Below, one piece after another: positions 1 to 11,115 of a stretch of DNA of 64,000 nt; position 1 is the stretch's first letter; every line of letters starts with the position of its first letter. The notes beneath the pieces were generated by a model. That model saw nothing but the letters and a program-made list of their open reading frames with translations, made no database searches and had not been told where the DNA came from. A program made the translations under genes and the position numbers. The stretch covers positions 327,473 through 391,472 of the forward strand of contig NW_004450946.1 of assembly GCF_000321225.1 (NCBI RefSeq), in the 5' to 3' direction. The stretch is from Odobenus rosmarus divergens. Lineage: Eukaryota; Chordata; Mammalia; Carnivora; Odobenidae.

Positions 1-2340
1 GTCTGTTAGGTTAACCTACAGGGTGCATGATGTAAGCCCTGTTTTGTTCATGAAAACAACCTGTGACATGTAGATTGTTCTGCATCTGTGAAACATTGGC
101 CTAAAATTATAATTAATCATCTCATACTCATGTTGAAATATAGGCCTGTGAAAAATGCACCTCATTAGGTTATTTTATCACACCAGGAACAACAGTATGG
201 TATTATTAAGCACCAATATGGTCAGCTTTTAAACCTGCCTCTTGAGGAGAACAGTAGTTAGATAGTAGCAAAAATAATTTATATTTAGGTTCTCTGAGTT
301 AATGAATAGGTTAGAGATGCACCATGGGGTCTTACCAGGAGGTGAGAAAAGTTTCTCTCCTGAACGGGTTTTGCCACACTCATGTCAGAACCCACTTTGA
401 TTCCACCAACTGTTAGAAGACGTTTCCATGGCACAAATGTTGGCTGCGTGGTTGTCATCATCAAAGTCCTGTTCTGCGCCCAGTGGGACCCCATGCTTTC
501 CCCTCATCCCCACGCTCGTCAATGGAGGACAAGGTGAAATGGAATACGACCTCTCCCGCATGACACGCTGAAATGAAGGCCCTCAAAGTGCATCACTCCC
601 ACTCAGCCTTGAGAGCTGACTTCAGAAAAATGATGGTGCGTGCTTTGTAATTTTTATCTCTCCACTTGAGGAAGGGCTGGAGAGGGAAACCACTGGGACA
701 CAGGAGATATTTGCTTTTCCTCATTTTTCTGCTCATTCAGCTGTCAATAAAAGAGCATTACTTGCTCACGGAAGCACAAATTGAAGAAAAATAGAGCAGT
801 GGAGGGGGATAGTCATAATTTATTTTAAGCTTCATTTGGGGATAACCTCAACTTTTAAGAGCAGAGGATAAATCAGAGAAGCTTCCGCCCCTACCCACAC
901 ACGATGTTGCGAATTCACCAAGGCAACTGTATCCAGGACCTATGATCAGCCAATGAGAAGCCAGCAGCAGCGGTCCTGAGGACAGGCAGGTGGAGGTGGG
1001 AACACGGGCATCCCGCTCCACAAAGACAAGTCTATAAGATGCAGGGAGAAGTCAAGCCAAAGTTGTGTTTCTATTTACACACATTAAATGCATGGTGAAA
1101 AGAACAATGTTGGACAAATATAAAGGAATACTGGTCTTTTTTTAAACACCTAAAATTTTTCACTCATGGAGAATGACCCTCAGCTGTCTGTTTAAAGTTC
1201 TCAATGGGTCTGGTGCTTCCACGGAGTACGGAGTACATTCTCCTCACACTCACGACCCTCAGGTTCACAAGCAGTTTCCACACATTATCTTAAGTCACCT
1301 CTGAGGCATCATAAAGTGTGATTGTCCCCAGGTCACAGGTATAGAAACGCAGCCATGGGTTCTGTGCCCTTTCCGGAGCCCTGCTGCCTCCAAGGACTTG
1401 GTGTTCCTCATTCACAGACACAAACCTAAGGATTTGGCCAGCCTGGTTCTTAACACCCTTGGATGGAAAGAAATGTAGGTCTCCTGTCCACCCTTGCCCA
1501 CCAAGCCTCTGCTGTGATGGAAAGGACTGAACCTCTGCTGGCCTGCCTCAGCCCACGGACACGTGGTCATCTTGCTGACCTCGCACGTGGGGTCCAGGCT
1601 CTTCAGTTGACCAAACCATGGGGAAACTTAGTGCAAAATGCCCCCTCCATCCTCCATGGAACACAGACTGGGCAAACGGAATGGAATTCTCCTCTGTTTC
1701 CATACACCTTTGCACTGGCCCTTAACTTCATGCTTCTCAGAAGAGATAGGCTGTTTCCATGGGTCACCCTTTTCCCACAACCAACACAGCCCCACCCCCC
1801 ACACACTGAAGGAAGCTTTTCGGTCCCCCTTGTCATTCTCAGAGCCCAGTGCAGCCTGGGACCAAGCTTGCTGGTTGGAGGACCCGCTCTGTCGCCTAAT
1901 CGCTGCCCCGGTCCAGGTCTCCAGGTGCCCAGCTTGGCTTCCTGGCCACATTTCCCTGCTTGAAGCTACTCTGTAGCCCGATCCTACCGCCCTTCTTAGG
2001 TTACCTGGGAGAATGGTTCTCATCTTTTGACCTTTGATTGGCACTTCCCTTGGCTCGCAAGATGCATGCTTTCCTGGGTCTCTCCTGCTCGCCTGCACCA
2101 CCGCCACTGGCCACTGCCATGGGCACATCAGCCTTTTGCTGGTTCTCCTTCCTGGCTTGGGACTTCGCACTCCTCTTTCCCAGCAGCAGGTCCCCACTCC
2201 CTCCCCACCACACAGCACATCCTCAGCCTCTTTCTGATGGTCACATACCTCTCAAGAAGGCTTTCTTACCCCCCTTTCTAAAACTGTGCCATCCCCACCT
2301 CCAGTACTCTCTGTTTTATTTTCATCATTGTAATTATTAA
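1..2340. other. Unique sequence, no gene recognised
   Basis: I recognise no repeat family or exon here. Overlapping open frames of 166 codons (1463-1963, plus) and 196 codons (1628-2218, minus) lie in a locally GC-richer stretch, but they show no domain, signal peptide or familiar motif and probably arise by chance. A CCAAT pentamer lies near 951, and a TATAAG lies about 80 bases downstream; this spacing is too loose to call a promoter. An AT-rich run of TTTTTTATT units closes the region. Confidence 0.5.
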
Positions 2341-2384
2341 TCCCTGACATTTTTTATTTTTTATTTTTTATTTGCGTATAGTCC

Positions 2385-2513
2385 ATTTTCTCCCAGCCGA
2401 ATGCAACCTCCCTGAGCATGGTGACTCTGTTTGGTTCACTGCTATATCCCTAGTCCTGAGAGCAGTGCCTAGAACATAGTAGGTGCTCAATAAATATTTG
2501 TTAAATGACTACA
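2385..2513 (+). repeat. L2 LINE 3' end
   Basis: The sequence shows the L2 terminal pattern: 'cctagaacatagtaggtgct' followed by CAATAAATATTTGTTAAATGA. This matches the consensus ending remembered for L2 in mammals. It is old, diverged and has no visible TSD. Confidence 0.75.
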
Positions 2514-2599
2514 ACATTGGACAGAGGTTTAGTAAAATGCATCAAAATACCAATTTCCCCATTCCTGATAGAGATCAGAGTTAGCAAAGTATGGCGGAG

Positions 2600-2803
2600 G
2601 AACAAATCCAACCTACAGCCTGTTTTTGTGAATAAAATTTTATTAGGACACAGCCACACCTATTCATTTACGTATCGTTTGTGGTTGCTTTTGTGTTAGC
2701 CACCGAAGTTGAGCAGCTGTGACAAAGATTGTATGAGCCCCAAAAGGCTAAAGTATTTACTATCTGGCCCTGCACAGAAAAAAATTTGCCAACTTCTGAT
2801 ACA
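2600..2803 (-). mobile_element. hAT/Charlie-type non-autonomous DNA transposon
   Basis: The stretch holds the recognisable core 'aataaaattttattaggaca' with 'cagccacacctattcattta', then 'aaagtatttactatctggcc' and a terminal 'gccaacttctga'. This corresponds to the abundant eutherian MITE whose opposite strand reads 'gccagatagtaaatatttta'. I am sure of the repeat but not of its RepeatMasker subfamily name. Strand is by remembered convention only. Confidence 0.65.
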
Positions 2804-3831
2804 GATACTTCCTACTTATTCTTTTAGTTGAAAAAGTAATAATAAATAAAATAATGAATGCTTTCAAAATTATTACATAGTTAATCCATCAATGGGTATT
2901 TATTGAGAAAAATCAAACTACAGAAATGTGTAGGGTAGGAAGTGAAAACCCCCTTCACCCAGGCCTGGTCCCCGTCCTTCCCAGGAGGAAGCCTGCTAGG
3001 ATCTGGATTCTTTCTAGATCACTTGTATGCATGCACATGCAAAACTCTATACCTCTCAAATGAAGATGAGTTTTGATATTAGGACTTTGCTAGACTTTGA
3101 GAATGAGAAGGGAAACGTTTCATCTGTTCCTGTGCTCTGAAACAGTTTGAATAATAAGAACCATGTGTTTCTTGCAAGGTCACAAGAATTCCCCCCAAAC
3201 ACTGCCTGACTCTGGGGGCTGTTTTAGGACCAGACCTCTGACTACCTCTGACTACCTTTTCAATTTTTTTCAATGGAACCATCAAGGATTTAGGTCTTCT
3301 GACCCTGTAGTTAATTTTAGTAATTTATATTTTCCTAAAAAAATATTCAATTCATTCAGATTTTCAAATTTATAAAGTTGATTATAATTTTGAAAGTCTC
3401 TCCTTCCTTGGTAGTGATTTTTCTCATTCCTTTTTTTTTTTTTTTTTTTTTAGATCAAGGCTGTGAGTGGTTTGCCATTGTATTGGTTATTAGTATTCGT
3501 TATTTTCAAAGAACTTGATTTTGATCTTATCAAAGTTCGTTGTTTGCCGTTTCATGGATGTCTGCTTCTTTTATCTGTTAAATTTTCTTTTTTCTTTTCT
3601 CATTTTCAGTCATTTGCTAGCTTTCGGAGTTGATTTCCTTTCCCCTTGTCTTCTCTGTGACTTGACTACACAGAGTCTTCATTGTCCAAGTAGAAACTGT
3701 GGGCAGTGCCAACCATGACTTTCTGCTTTGCCCAAGAGTAACAGAATGCTGCTCTGTATTGCTTTGATCTCCAAGGACATATATCTTTTTCTTCTTTTTT
3801 TGATTGGGGTATTGTTTTCTGTGTTATTTCT

Positions 3832-3917
3832 AAGTTTTTATTTAAATTCCAGTTAGTTAACATACAGTGTGATATTAGATTCCGGTACAATTTAATGATT
3901 CAACACGTCCATACATT
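3832..3917 (-). mobile_element. Short carnivore L1 3' end inserted in L1M
   Basis: This 86-bp piece matches the antisense carnivore L1 3' terminus ('aattccagttagttaacata'). It is flanked by 13-bp TSDs, ctgtgttatttct (3819-3831) and ctgtattatttct (3918-3930), 12 of 13 identical. It is a strongly 5'-truncated insertion. Confidence 0.7.
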
Positions 3918-4030
3918 CTGTATTATTTCTGATCTCTGGTTTTACTGCATTGACATTAGAAGGTTAGCCCGAGTGTCTTCCACTTTTTGAAGTTTATTGA
4001 GACATTTTAGTTTAAAACTATATCAATTTT

Positions 4031-4153
4031 TCTTTTTGTTTGTATAGTGTAGACACAACATATGTCATAGAACCTGGTAACTAGTGAGTGTTAAATATGT
4101 ATTGTTGAATAAATCAATAAATTAATGAATTAACAAACAACAACAACAACAAC
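4031..4153 (+). mobile_element. L1-mediated insertion of an L2-ended transcript
   Basis: A 123-bp segment splits the antisense L1M and is flanked by a perfect 17-bp TSD, aaaactatatcaatttt (4014-4030 and 4154-4170). Its 3' half resembles an L2 end (tagtgagtgttaaatatgta, then TTGAATAAATCAATAAA), and it finishes in a (CAA)n tail. L2 died early in mammalian evolution and does not leave such TSDs, so I infer that L1 machinery copied a transcript ending in L2-derived sequence. The source transcript is unknown. Confidence 0.6.
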
Positions 4154-4274
4154 AAAACTATATCAATTTTCCCATGTGTGCTTACGAGGAGTGTGTATTC
4201 TTTCCTGGGTTCAAAATCCTATGTGTTACTATTGAATCAAGCTTGTGATTTCAATATTTAAAACCCTATGTCGG

Positions 4275-4452
4275 GGGTGCCTGGGTGGCTCAGTCAGTTA
4301 AGTGTCTGCCTTTGGCTCAGGTCATGACCTTGGGGTCCTGGGATGGAGCCCAGCATCGGGCTCCCTGCTCAGCAAGGCGTCTGCTTCTCTCTCTCCATCT
4401 GTGCGATCTCTCTCAACTAAATAATAAAATCTTTAAAAAAGATAAAAATAAA
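4275..4452 (+). mobile_element. CAN SINE
   Basis: Complete tRNA-derived carnivore SINE: head 'ggggtgcctgggtggctcag', middle 'catcgggctccctgctcagc', a CT-rich part, and an AATAAAATCTTTAAAAAA tail. TSDs are imperfect (taaaaccctatg / taaaacccatag). Confidence 0.9.
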
Positions 4453-4864
4453 ACCCATAGCATTTATTTTTGTCTATTTAATCAGTCATTTTAGAAATTT
4501 GCTAAATTTTCTCATTTTGACTCAATTTCTTTTTCTTTATATATTTTGATTCCATGTTGTTTGATACCATGTTGTTCAGGCATAAAGGCTCATTGCCATT
4601 GTTTTCATAGTTTTTTTATTATAAATATAAAATGTGTCTTATTTAATACTTTTTGGCTTAGAATTCCATCTTTCTGATTTCACTGTTTCTTGACTTTTGT
4701 TGCTTTTGAAAGAGTGCGACTACCCTTGTCATCGTTACTTTTGAAGATTTCTGCATCATTTTATTTTAGACATTTTCGAACAGGGAATGTGATAGCATAT
4801 TTATTTGTAACATAGCTGATGGTCTGTTAATATGAATAACAATAGACACTTAGCTAAGCAGATC

Positions 4865-5095
4865 TGAGTCTTACTCTGTTCAGGCACTTTTTGAGCACTT
4901 TACCTGTTATTTTATATACTGTTCAGACCTACCCTATGCAATGGTTCCTCTGGTTGTCGCCCGTTCACAGCTGAAAAAACTGAGGAATTGAGCCATGATG
5001 TGACTTACCCAAGATCAGAGAGTTGATAAAGGATTGGGCAGGATTTGAACCCAGGGACTACGTTGAGCCACTACACATGAATGGTGTTCATCATA
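4865..5095 (-). repeat. MIR SINE
   Basis: Antisense MIR core: 'ctgaaaaaactgaggaattg' followed by 'cccaagatcagagag' and 'caggatttgaacccaggg'. It is ancient and diverged. Confidence 0.75.
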
Positions 5096-5099
5096 CTTG

Positions 5100-6025
5100 C
5101 CTTCAGTTTTATCCTTGACATCTTGTTTTGCACTGCATTCTGGGAGAATTCGTCTGCTGAAGCTTTCAGCTCCCGCTTAGACCTTGAGTCAAGCCCATTA
5201 TGGATGAAGCACATCTGCTCAATTTTTCACTTAAGAACTCATTTCTAATTTTCCAGAACTGATGACTTTTTGGATATAGCAACTTGTTGATTTTTAGTAG
5301 GCCATGTGACTAGACAGGCTGACATTTAGGTTCTGAGGTCACTTGACTCCTTAGTGTGGGTTCTCTTTGTCCCTCAAAGCAGCTGACAACTCAGGGCACT
5401 GACCCTTTACTCCTGCCCCATTATCCACTCTGGACACCACCTGTAACACATTTCTTCTTTTATTCAGGAGCAACGTGAGAAGATGGATCCCGGGGACAAA
5501 TTCTAGAGCTGCCACCAACCTGATTCCATCTGCTTTATATCTTAGGAAATATTTTTGTGTGTCTTCTGATCTCTTAAAAGCATCCTTCCCAAATTCCCAA
5601 TGCTACTATGGACTTTCTCTTTAATGTTTCTTTGGTCATTACAATAGGACTCTCAGAGGGAGGAGGAGTAAATTCGTGTTTGGTGGGTCGTCTTCAACTG
5701 GAAATCTTTCCATTCTCATTACTCATTAGAGCCATTGTTATCAAAAACATCAAAAGGGAATTGCTTTGTTTCCCTGCCATTCCTCTGGACTATATCAACA
5801 TAGGAAGCCAAAACCCACACTCTTGTCATATGGTGGACACTTGCCCACAGTACAAGGGGTGTCCCAAAAACCTCCAAAAGAGATCAGCCTGAAGGTGGAG
5901 TCACTCACACATATTTGTGAGCTATGAGCTGACTCAGCGGCAGGTGAGATGCTTGTCCCTGAAGGGGTTATGTGACCATTGATACTGAAAGGTAAATTGC
6001 AAGTGCCCAAACTCTTCCCTTCAAA
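5100..6025. other. Unassigned sequence
   Basis: There is no recognised gene or clear repeat. Part of 5100-5290 may be remote antisense L1M continuing from upstream. The 94-codon frame at 5608-5892 has no recognisable features. Confidence 0.4.
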
Positions 6026-6029
6026 TCTT

Positions 6030-7735
6030 CTCTCTCACCCCCATCCAGTTCCCTTCCCATGAACAGCCACAATGACCAGATTTTTATACTTCATTCCAGA
6101 GATATTTTGTGCATGTAGAAACTATATACATTTTCCTCTTTAAAAAAAGCCCCACACAATTAATACAGTATATTGCACACACATTCTGCAACTTGTCTTT
6201 TTCATTCAATCAGATGCGTGGGAGATAAATCCATGTCTGTTCTTGAGTTTCTTCATTCTTTGTTACAGTTATGGAATATTTTATTGTGTGTTGTTTAAGC
6301 AATCTCCTCTCCCCTCCCAGGTCCTTCTAGCTGGACTTAGAATCAAATTGACATGACACTAATTAACAGGAGAAAATCAAATTTAATAGCATACATATGG
6401 GGAATCCTCATAAACATGGAAATTCTAAAGACAATAAGGCAACATGAAGCTTATATGAGCTAAGGAGAGGGGTAGAATCTGAGGAAAAGATGGGGAGGAA
6501 GGCCATTACCAGGAAGGTGAAAGGAGATGTTTTAAAAACAAAAGTTGTCCTGTTGTGCAGATAAGTTTCTCAGGTAAAAGGGAATCTTTTAATAGTTCTC
6601 TTCCTGGTATAGGCTCTCCTTCCCAATGTAAATTTAGGCAGTTGAGGACCAGGAAGAGAGCTTTACCTCCATCTGCTGGGTTTTGATTACTTGGAACTCA
6701 AAAGACTATTCATGCCAAAGTGACCCATGTTGGGGCAGCCTGCCCTTGGCCCCTACATTGACACTTAGCTCATCTCTTGTCTCTACTGTTACAAGCAATG
6801 TTGCTAGGCTATGCTGATATCCTTTCACATATCTGCAGATACGGAGAAAGTTCTAAAAGAGGGTTGCTGGCTCAAAGAGTATTTGCAAAGATGTCGTCAA
6901 ATTGTACTCTGTAAGGATTGTCGTAATTTACACATCCACGAGTAATTTATGACAGTGCTCATTTCCTGGATCCTCAATAATACAGCATGCTATCAAATTC
7001 TAGGATCTTTGCCAGTATCTGGTAGGTGCAAAATGATGTCCCTTTGTAGTTTCAATGTGAAATGACTTACTATGAATGAGATTGAGCATCATTTCATCTT
7101 TTAAGATCCATGTATGTTTCCTTCTATCTCTGTTCATATCATTTGCACATTTTCTTGCTAAGTTATTGGTCTTTCTCTTGCAGATTTGCAGGAGCATTTT
7201 GTGTATTAGGGAAATTATTCTTTAGAAGTGAATTGAGTTGCAAATACTTTCCCAGTTTATTATCTGTCTTCTGGCTTTGCTTATGGGGGTTTTCATGTTT
7301 AGATTTTTTCCCTTTACCTTTAAATAATGGAATCTACCAATATCTTCTCCATGGCTATGAAGGTTTTATGTCATACCTTGAAAAAGCCTCCCCAGTACTT
7401 GGTTCTAAACCATTATCATTATTTCTCCTAATTTTATGGTATCATGTTTTACATTTAATTATTTGACCAACTAGAATTTATCCTGGAGTCATGTGCGAGA
7501 TCTGAATTTAACTTTATTTTTCTTCAAAATTTTCCTTTCCGTATTAACTTTAGAATGAGATTGTTTAGTTTTCCCCTCAAAAAAAATAATATGCTGTTGG
7601 TATATTTATAGGGATGACATCACCTTCATAATTAATACACTTTCCACTACTGGTACTGTTAGACCATGAATCTTCTTTTCCAGGAATACAGATTTCCATT
7701 TGTTTGAGTTTTCTTTGTGTCCCTCAGGAGTGTTC
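6030..7735 (-). mobile_element. Antisense L1M 3' half split by an LTR
   Basis: The plus strand reads as antisense L1M: a 3' UTR piece at 6090-6290 ('ccagagatattttgtgcatg', 'tatggaatattttattgtgt'). After an interruption, ORF2 C-terminal antisense text follows at 6850-7735 ('gagttgcaaatactttccca', 'gaccaactagaatttatcct'). Many frame breaks are present and it is inactive. Confidence 0.65.
6303..6757 (-). mobile_element. Solo LTR-like element inside L1M
   Basis: A 455-bp block interrupts the L1M. Read on the minus strand it starts TGTAGGGGCC, carries a CATATAAGC TATA-like sequence and a TATTAAATTTG polyadenylation-like region, then ends near a polypyrimidine GGGAGGGGA. This architecture and my memory of related repeats fit an ERVL/MaLR-class solitary LTR. 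No internal viral coding sequence is attached. Family name not assigned. Confidence 0.5.
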
Positions 7736-7744
7736 TAAATTTTT

Positions 7745-8085
7745 CTTCATATGAACGGTGCACCTAAGAAATGTTTATTCCACTGAGGGCTGTTGCAATT
7801 TAAAAAGAAGAAAGAAACCCTGACATCTTAGATTAGCACAGCAATGTTTACTTTCTACTCTTGTAAAAGCAGGTTGGCAGGTGGTTCTCCATCCTGTGAT
7901 TCAGGCATCCAGGCTCTTTCTATCCTGAGAGGTGCTTTTAAACACATGTCCTCCAAAGTTCCTGTGGTGGGGCAAACAGAGCATGGAGGGGCACCCAAGC
8001 TCTCAGTTCCCTGGGCCTGGAAGTGATATACTTTTTCCATCACAATTCACTGGCTGAATTTATCACAACACCACCTCACTGCAAA
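7745..8085. repeat. Possible old interspersed repeat
   Basis: The arrangement around 7870-8090 (a 'gcaggttggcaggtgg' start, then 'gcctggaagtgatatacttt' and 'caattcactggctgaattta') recalls a medium-reiterated mammalian repeat that I cannot name. The two opposing 60-codon frames here are shadows without features. Confidence 0.3.
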
Positions 8086-8089
8086 GGAT

Positions 8090-9620
8090 CTAGAAAGGTA
8101 CTCAGGAAAGACAGAAGGACAAGGTATGGATAACATTGAGAGTCTCTCTCATTCCAGCAAAACTACTAATCAAGCACGAAGGTAAACTAAAGAAACATTC
8201 TGGCCTTACAAAATCTCAGAGGAGAATATTTAATTCTAGTCATCTTTTCTCAGGCAGCTACTAGAGGGCATGTTCTGCCAAAAAGAAGAATAAACCGGGA
8301 AGATGGTACCATAGGATAAGGAAATAAAGACTCTAACTCAAGACTGAGTCAAAGAGTATTGCCAGAAGATGGTGAACATTCCAGGAGAGTAGCTGGGCTT
8401 CTTAACTGAAAGTATGTAACTTAGAGCTACCGCTTTGCCTCTTTGAGGGAAGACCCTCCTGAGAAGAAACAGGAAGAGAGGAAGCTAGCCGAGGGGCAGA
8501 GCAGCGCCGGCGCAGGTGAACAGCCGGTATCCAGCTCTCTGAAGCCGTACCTATCCCTAGAGAATTCAGTCACACAAGCCAACAACTTTCCCTTGTGTTT
8601 TAGCTAGTTAGGTTCTGATTTTCTGTCACTTGTAACCAAAAAAAAGAAATTTCAGACTGAGACCAGGAAACAACAGAAACAGAAGAGATGACCCATGTCC
8701 TCAAAGAATTTTAAATCTTGTTGGGGAAATTTTATCTAGCATCACCCACTAGGCATCACCCACTGCCTTTGCTTCTAGACTCCTGTCTCTGCAAGGACTA
8801 TGTCAGATTTTTATCCAATTTCCTCGCATGCCGCGGGCCTTAAGAGCTGGACAGTTTTCAGAAATTAAAACTACCTTGTCTTGATGTTGCTGTTCTTTTA
8901 CGAAAGCATTCACTATCTAAACATTGTAACATTTTCTTTCATTTAAGTGAAAAATTTTCATTTTTTTATCCCAAAGAAATAAACAGAGATGTTTCCAAAG
9001 GTTTATCATAGACAGAAGCACTGCGAGCCACTTAAGAGTTCTACATTGCGGAGCTAATTGAGAAAATTGTTATACGCCTGTACAATGGAAAACTAAATGA
9101 TTTTAGATAATTTCGTAAAAAGTATCTTTCTGGCATGGAAAGTTACTCACAATATATTATTAGGTGAAAGAGGTCAGGTGGCAAACAAGTTTGCTAGTTT
9201 TTAAAAAATTAGGAAAATAGTTTAAGTAGTTTTCTGAGTGTTGAGATTTCAAGTGGTTTTTTTTGGTTTGTTTTTAGAGAGAGTGCATGTGAGTGGAGTA
9301 AGAGAGCCAGAGGAAGAGAGAGAGACACAATCTTAAGCAGGCTCCATGCTCAGCGCAGAGCCCAAGGCGGGGCTCAATCTCACAACCCTAAGATCATGAC
9401 CTGAGCCGAAATCAAGCGTCAGATGCTTAACTGACTAAACCACACATGTGCCCCGCTAAGTGAAGTTTCTTCATTTCTTTCTAATTTCCTGTTTTCTTAA
9501 TTTTCTGCAGTTGATATGGATTAATTTTATAATGAGAAAAAGGTATTTATAAGATTGATTGTGACTTCAAACAAAGGTATTTTGTCAGCATCAAGCACGA
9601 GACTAAATTGCAGAAATATG
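8090..9620 (+). mobile_element. HAL1/L1M-like 3' half
   Basis: Sense-strand text at 8140-8410 ('ccagcaaaactactaatcaa', 'ctactagagggcatgttctg', 'aaaaagaagaataaaccggg') resembles HAL1. At 9060-9240 and 9470-9620, the L1M-like 3' text 'aaagttactcacaatatatt' and 'gaaatatgtatatat' follows. A SINE interrupts it at 9256-9454. The stretch 8500-8860 is less certain. Confidence 0.5.
9256..9454 (-). mobile_element. CAN SINE
   Basis: Antisense carnivore SINE: poly-T start, GA-rich stretch, 'gatcatgacctgagccgaaa', and the antisense head 'aaccacacatgtgcccc'. The flanking duplication is short (aagtg). Confidence 0.85.
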
Positions 9621-9631
9621 TATATATTTTT

Positions 9632-10003
9632 TAAGATTTTATTCTTTACATTTTTATTGTTATGTTAATCACCATACATTACATCATTAGTTTGTGATGT
9701 AGTGTTCCATGATTCTCTGTTTGTGCATAACACCCAGTGCTCCGTGCAGAACGTGCCCTCTTTAATACCCATCACCAGGCTAACCCATCCCACCCCCTCC
9801 CCTCCAGAACCCTCAGTTTGTTTTTCAGAGTCCATCGTCTCTCATGGTTCGTCTCCCCCTCCGATTTTCCCCCCTTCATTCTTCCCCTCCTTCTATAAGA
9901 TTTTATTCTTAAGTAATCTCTACACCCAATATGGGGCTTGAACTCATGACCCCGAGATCAAGAGTCGCCTGCTCTCTTGACTGAACCAGCCAGGTGCCCC
10001 TGT
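9632..10003 (-). mobile_element. Older CAN SINE split by an L1
   Basis: The SINE body is at 9896-10003 ('atggggcttgaactcatgac', ending 'accagccaggtgcccc'). Its first bases, taagattttattctt, appear at both 9632-9646 and 9896-9910 because an L1 inserted there and duplicated them. This is a diverged, short form of the SINE. Confidence 0.8.
9647..9895 (-). mobile_element. 5'-truncated carnivore L1 inserted in a SINE
   Basis: Antisense carnivore L1 3' end: 'tttttattgttatgttaatc', 'gtgttccatgattctctgtt', then 'cctcagtttgtttttcagag'. A 15-bp perfect TSD (taagattttattctt) lies inside the older SINE at 9632-9646 and 9896-9910. Length 249 bp; non-coding. Confidence 0.85.
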
Positions 10004-10096
10004 AGAAGTATTTTTACCTTGATCGTGCTGCTTTTTTACAAAAGCACTTGTGATTTAGATGCAGTAACATTTCCTCATCTTTTCAAGGAAGTTACA

Positions 10097-10127
10097 ATTG
10101 AATGTGAGAGAAATTCTCACATTCAAT
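10097..10127. repeat. 12-bp perfect inverted repeat, 7-nt loop
   Basis: attgaatgtgag (10097-10108) and ctcacattcaat (10116-10127) are exact reverse complements separated by agaaatt. The right arm is then partly re-copied as ttctctcacagtcaataaaa. No gene or terminator context explains it. Confidence 0.7.
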
Positions 10128-10902
10128 AAAATTTCTCTCACAGTCAATAAAACATATCACTATATGGCATAATCATATCACCATCATACATATGAAGGAG
10201 TTTTTCAAACATCTTTTAATTCAGTAAGCAAAATAGAATAGACATGTTATGTGAATTTTTTAAAAAGTAATTCTGGGCCTAGACATTAACATTTATTCTT
10301 TAGGCCCTTTGTTGTTGAGATACGACGTTTAACAGATTAAATTGTTCCCTTTACTTATGGCAAACAAATCAAGGCCACTTTAATAAAACAACACTTGAAA
10401 TAAGAAAAAATGATAGATTCACACTGAATCTCGTCTCTCTGTGTTTAAACTAGAATTAGGCCAGAAGTCTGAAAATGGGCTTATAATTATAAATATTGGT
10501 AAACCAAGTACAAGTGCTTTTTTATATCTGAATTTGATCTCAAAGTGCCCAAATTACCAGTAACAGTAATGATGATTTCAGGTTCTCATAAGAGAAAGTG
10601 TCCCTTTAAAAAAAATTATTTTCTCCACCCTCTATAAACTCATTAAATAAAGATAACTGTTCCAACAACACCTACCATATCAAAAGTGTTTGTTTTCCAG
10701 ATCATATTTACTGGAAGAAATGCACAAATTACAGTTGTTCAGAGTAAAACAAAACAAAGAAACCAGCACTCAGTATTCTATGGTATAACCCCGAAACAAA
10801 TTGCCCTAATTATTGTAAAAAAAAAAAAAACAAACCCAAAACTGCAGTACTTGTTCAATATCTTAAAAATACAGTTTATTGAGAATCCATATCGAACATA
10901 CC
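10128..10902. other. Unassigned AT-rich sequence
   Basis: No gene or repeat family recognised. It includes a 14-A run near 10819. Confidence 0.4.
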
Positions 10903-10986
10903 GATGTGGGGCTTGATCCCAGGACTCCAGGATCATGACCTGAGCCAAAGGCAGATGCTTAACCAACTGAGCCACCCAGTAGCCCC
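10903..10986 (-). mobile_element. CAN SINE 5' fragment
   Basis: Only the tRNA-derived head half is present, antisense: 'gatgtggggcttgatcccag' to 'ccaactgagccacccagtag'. The CT-rich part and tail are missing. Confidence 0.85.
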
Positions 10987-11021
10987 GCTAGGAACACTTT
11001 TAAATGCACTTTTTAAACAGT

Positions 11022-11112
11022 TTTTGTTTATTTATTTGTTTAAGAATCTCTACCCCCAACATGGGGCTCAAACGCATGACCCCAAGATCAAGTGTCACAT
11101 GCTCTTCCAACT
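11022..11112 (-). mobile_element. Old CAN SINE fragment
   Basis: Antisense short-form SINE: TTTATTTATTTG, then 'aagaatctctacccccaaca' and 'gaccccaagatcaagtgtca'. The extreme head is lost. Confidence 0.7.
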
Positions 11113-11115
11113 TGC

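Larger units (their letters stand above)
2865..4840 (-). mobile_element. Decayed antisense L1M with later insertions
   Basis: The plus strand reads as antisense LINE-1. A 3' UTR-like piece lies near 2930-3060 ('gtagggtaggaagtgaaaac'). ORF2-like antisense text follows at 3480-3800 and 4000-4800, for example 'ttattttcaaagaacttgat' and 'gaggagtgtgtattctttcc'. Younger insertions at 3832-3917, 4031-4153 and about 4275-4452 interrupt it. There is no open frame of useful length and internal segments appear deleted, so this may be more than one element. Confidence 0.55.

Noticed and set aside
1463..1963. 166-codon plus frame as a gene
   Set aside because: No domain, no start context or splice evidence, fully overlapped by a longer antisense frame.
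4275..4452. tRNA gene (tRNA-like box sequences)
   Set aside because: The CAN SINE head is tRNA-derived, but no cloverleaf or acceptor end is kept; the same applies to all SINE copies here.
8258..8271. CTCF-like ctactagagggcat
   Set aside because: 12 of 14 match, but it lies inside a HAL1-like repeat whose consensus carries similar text.
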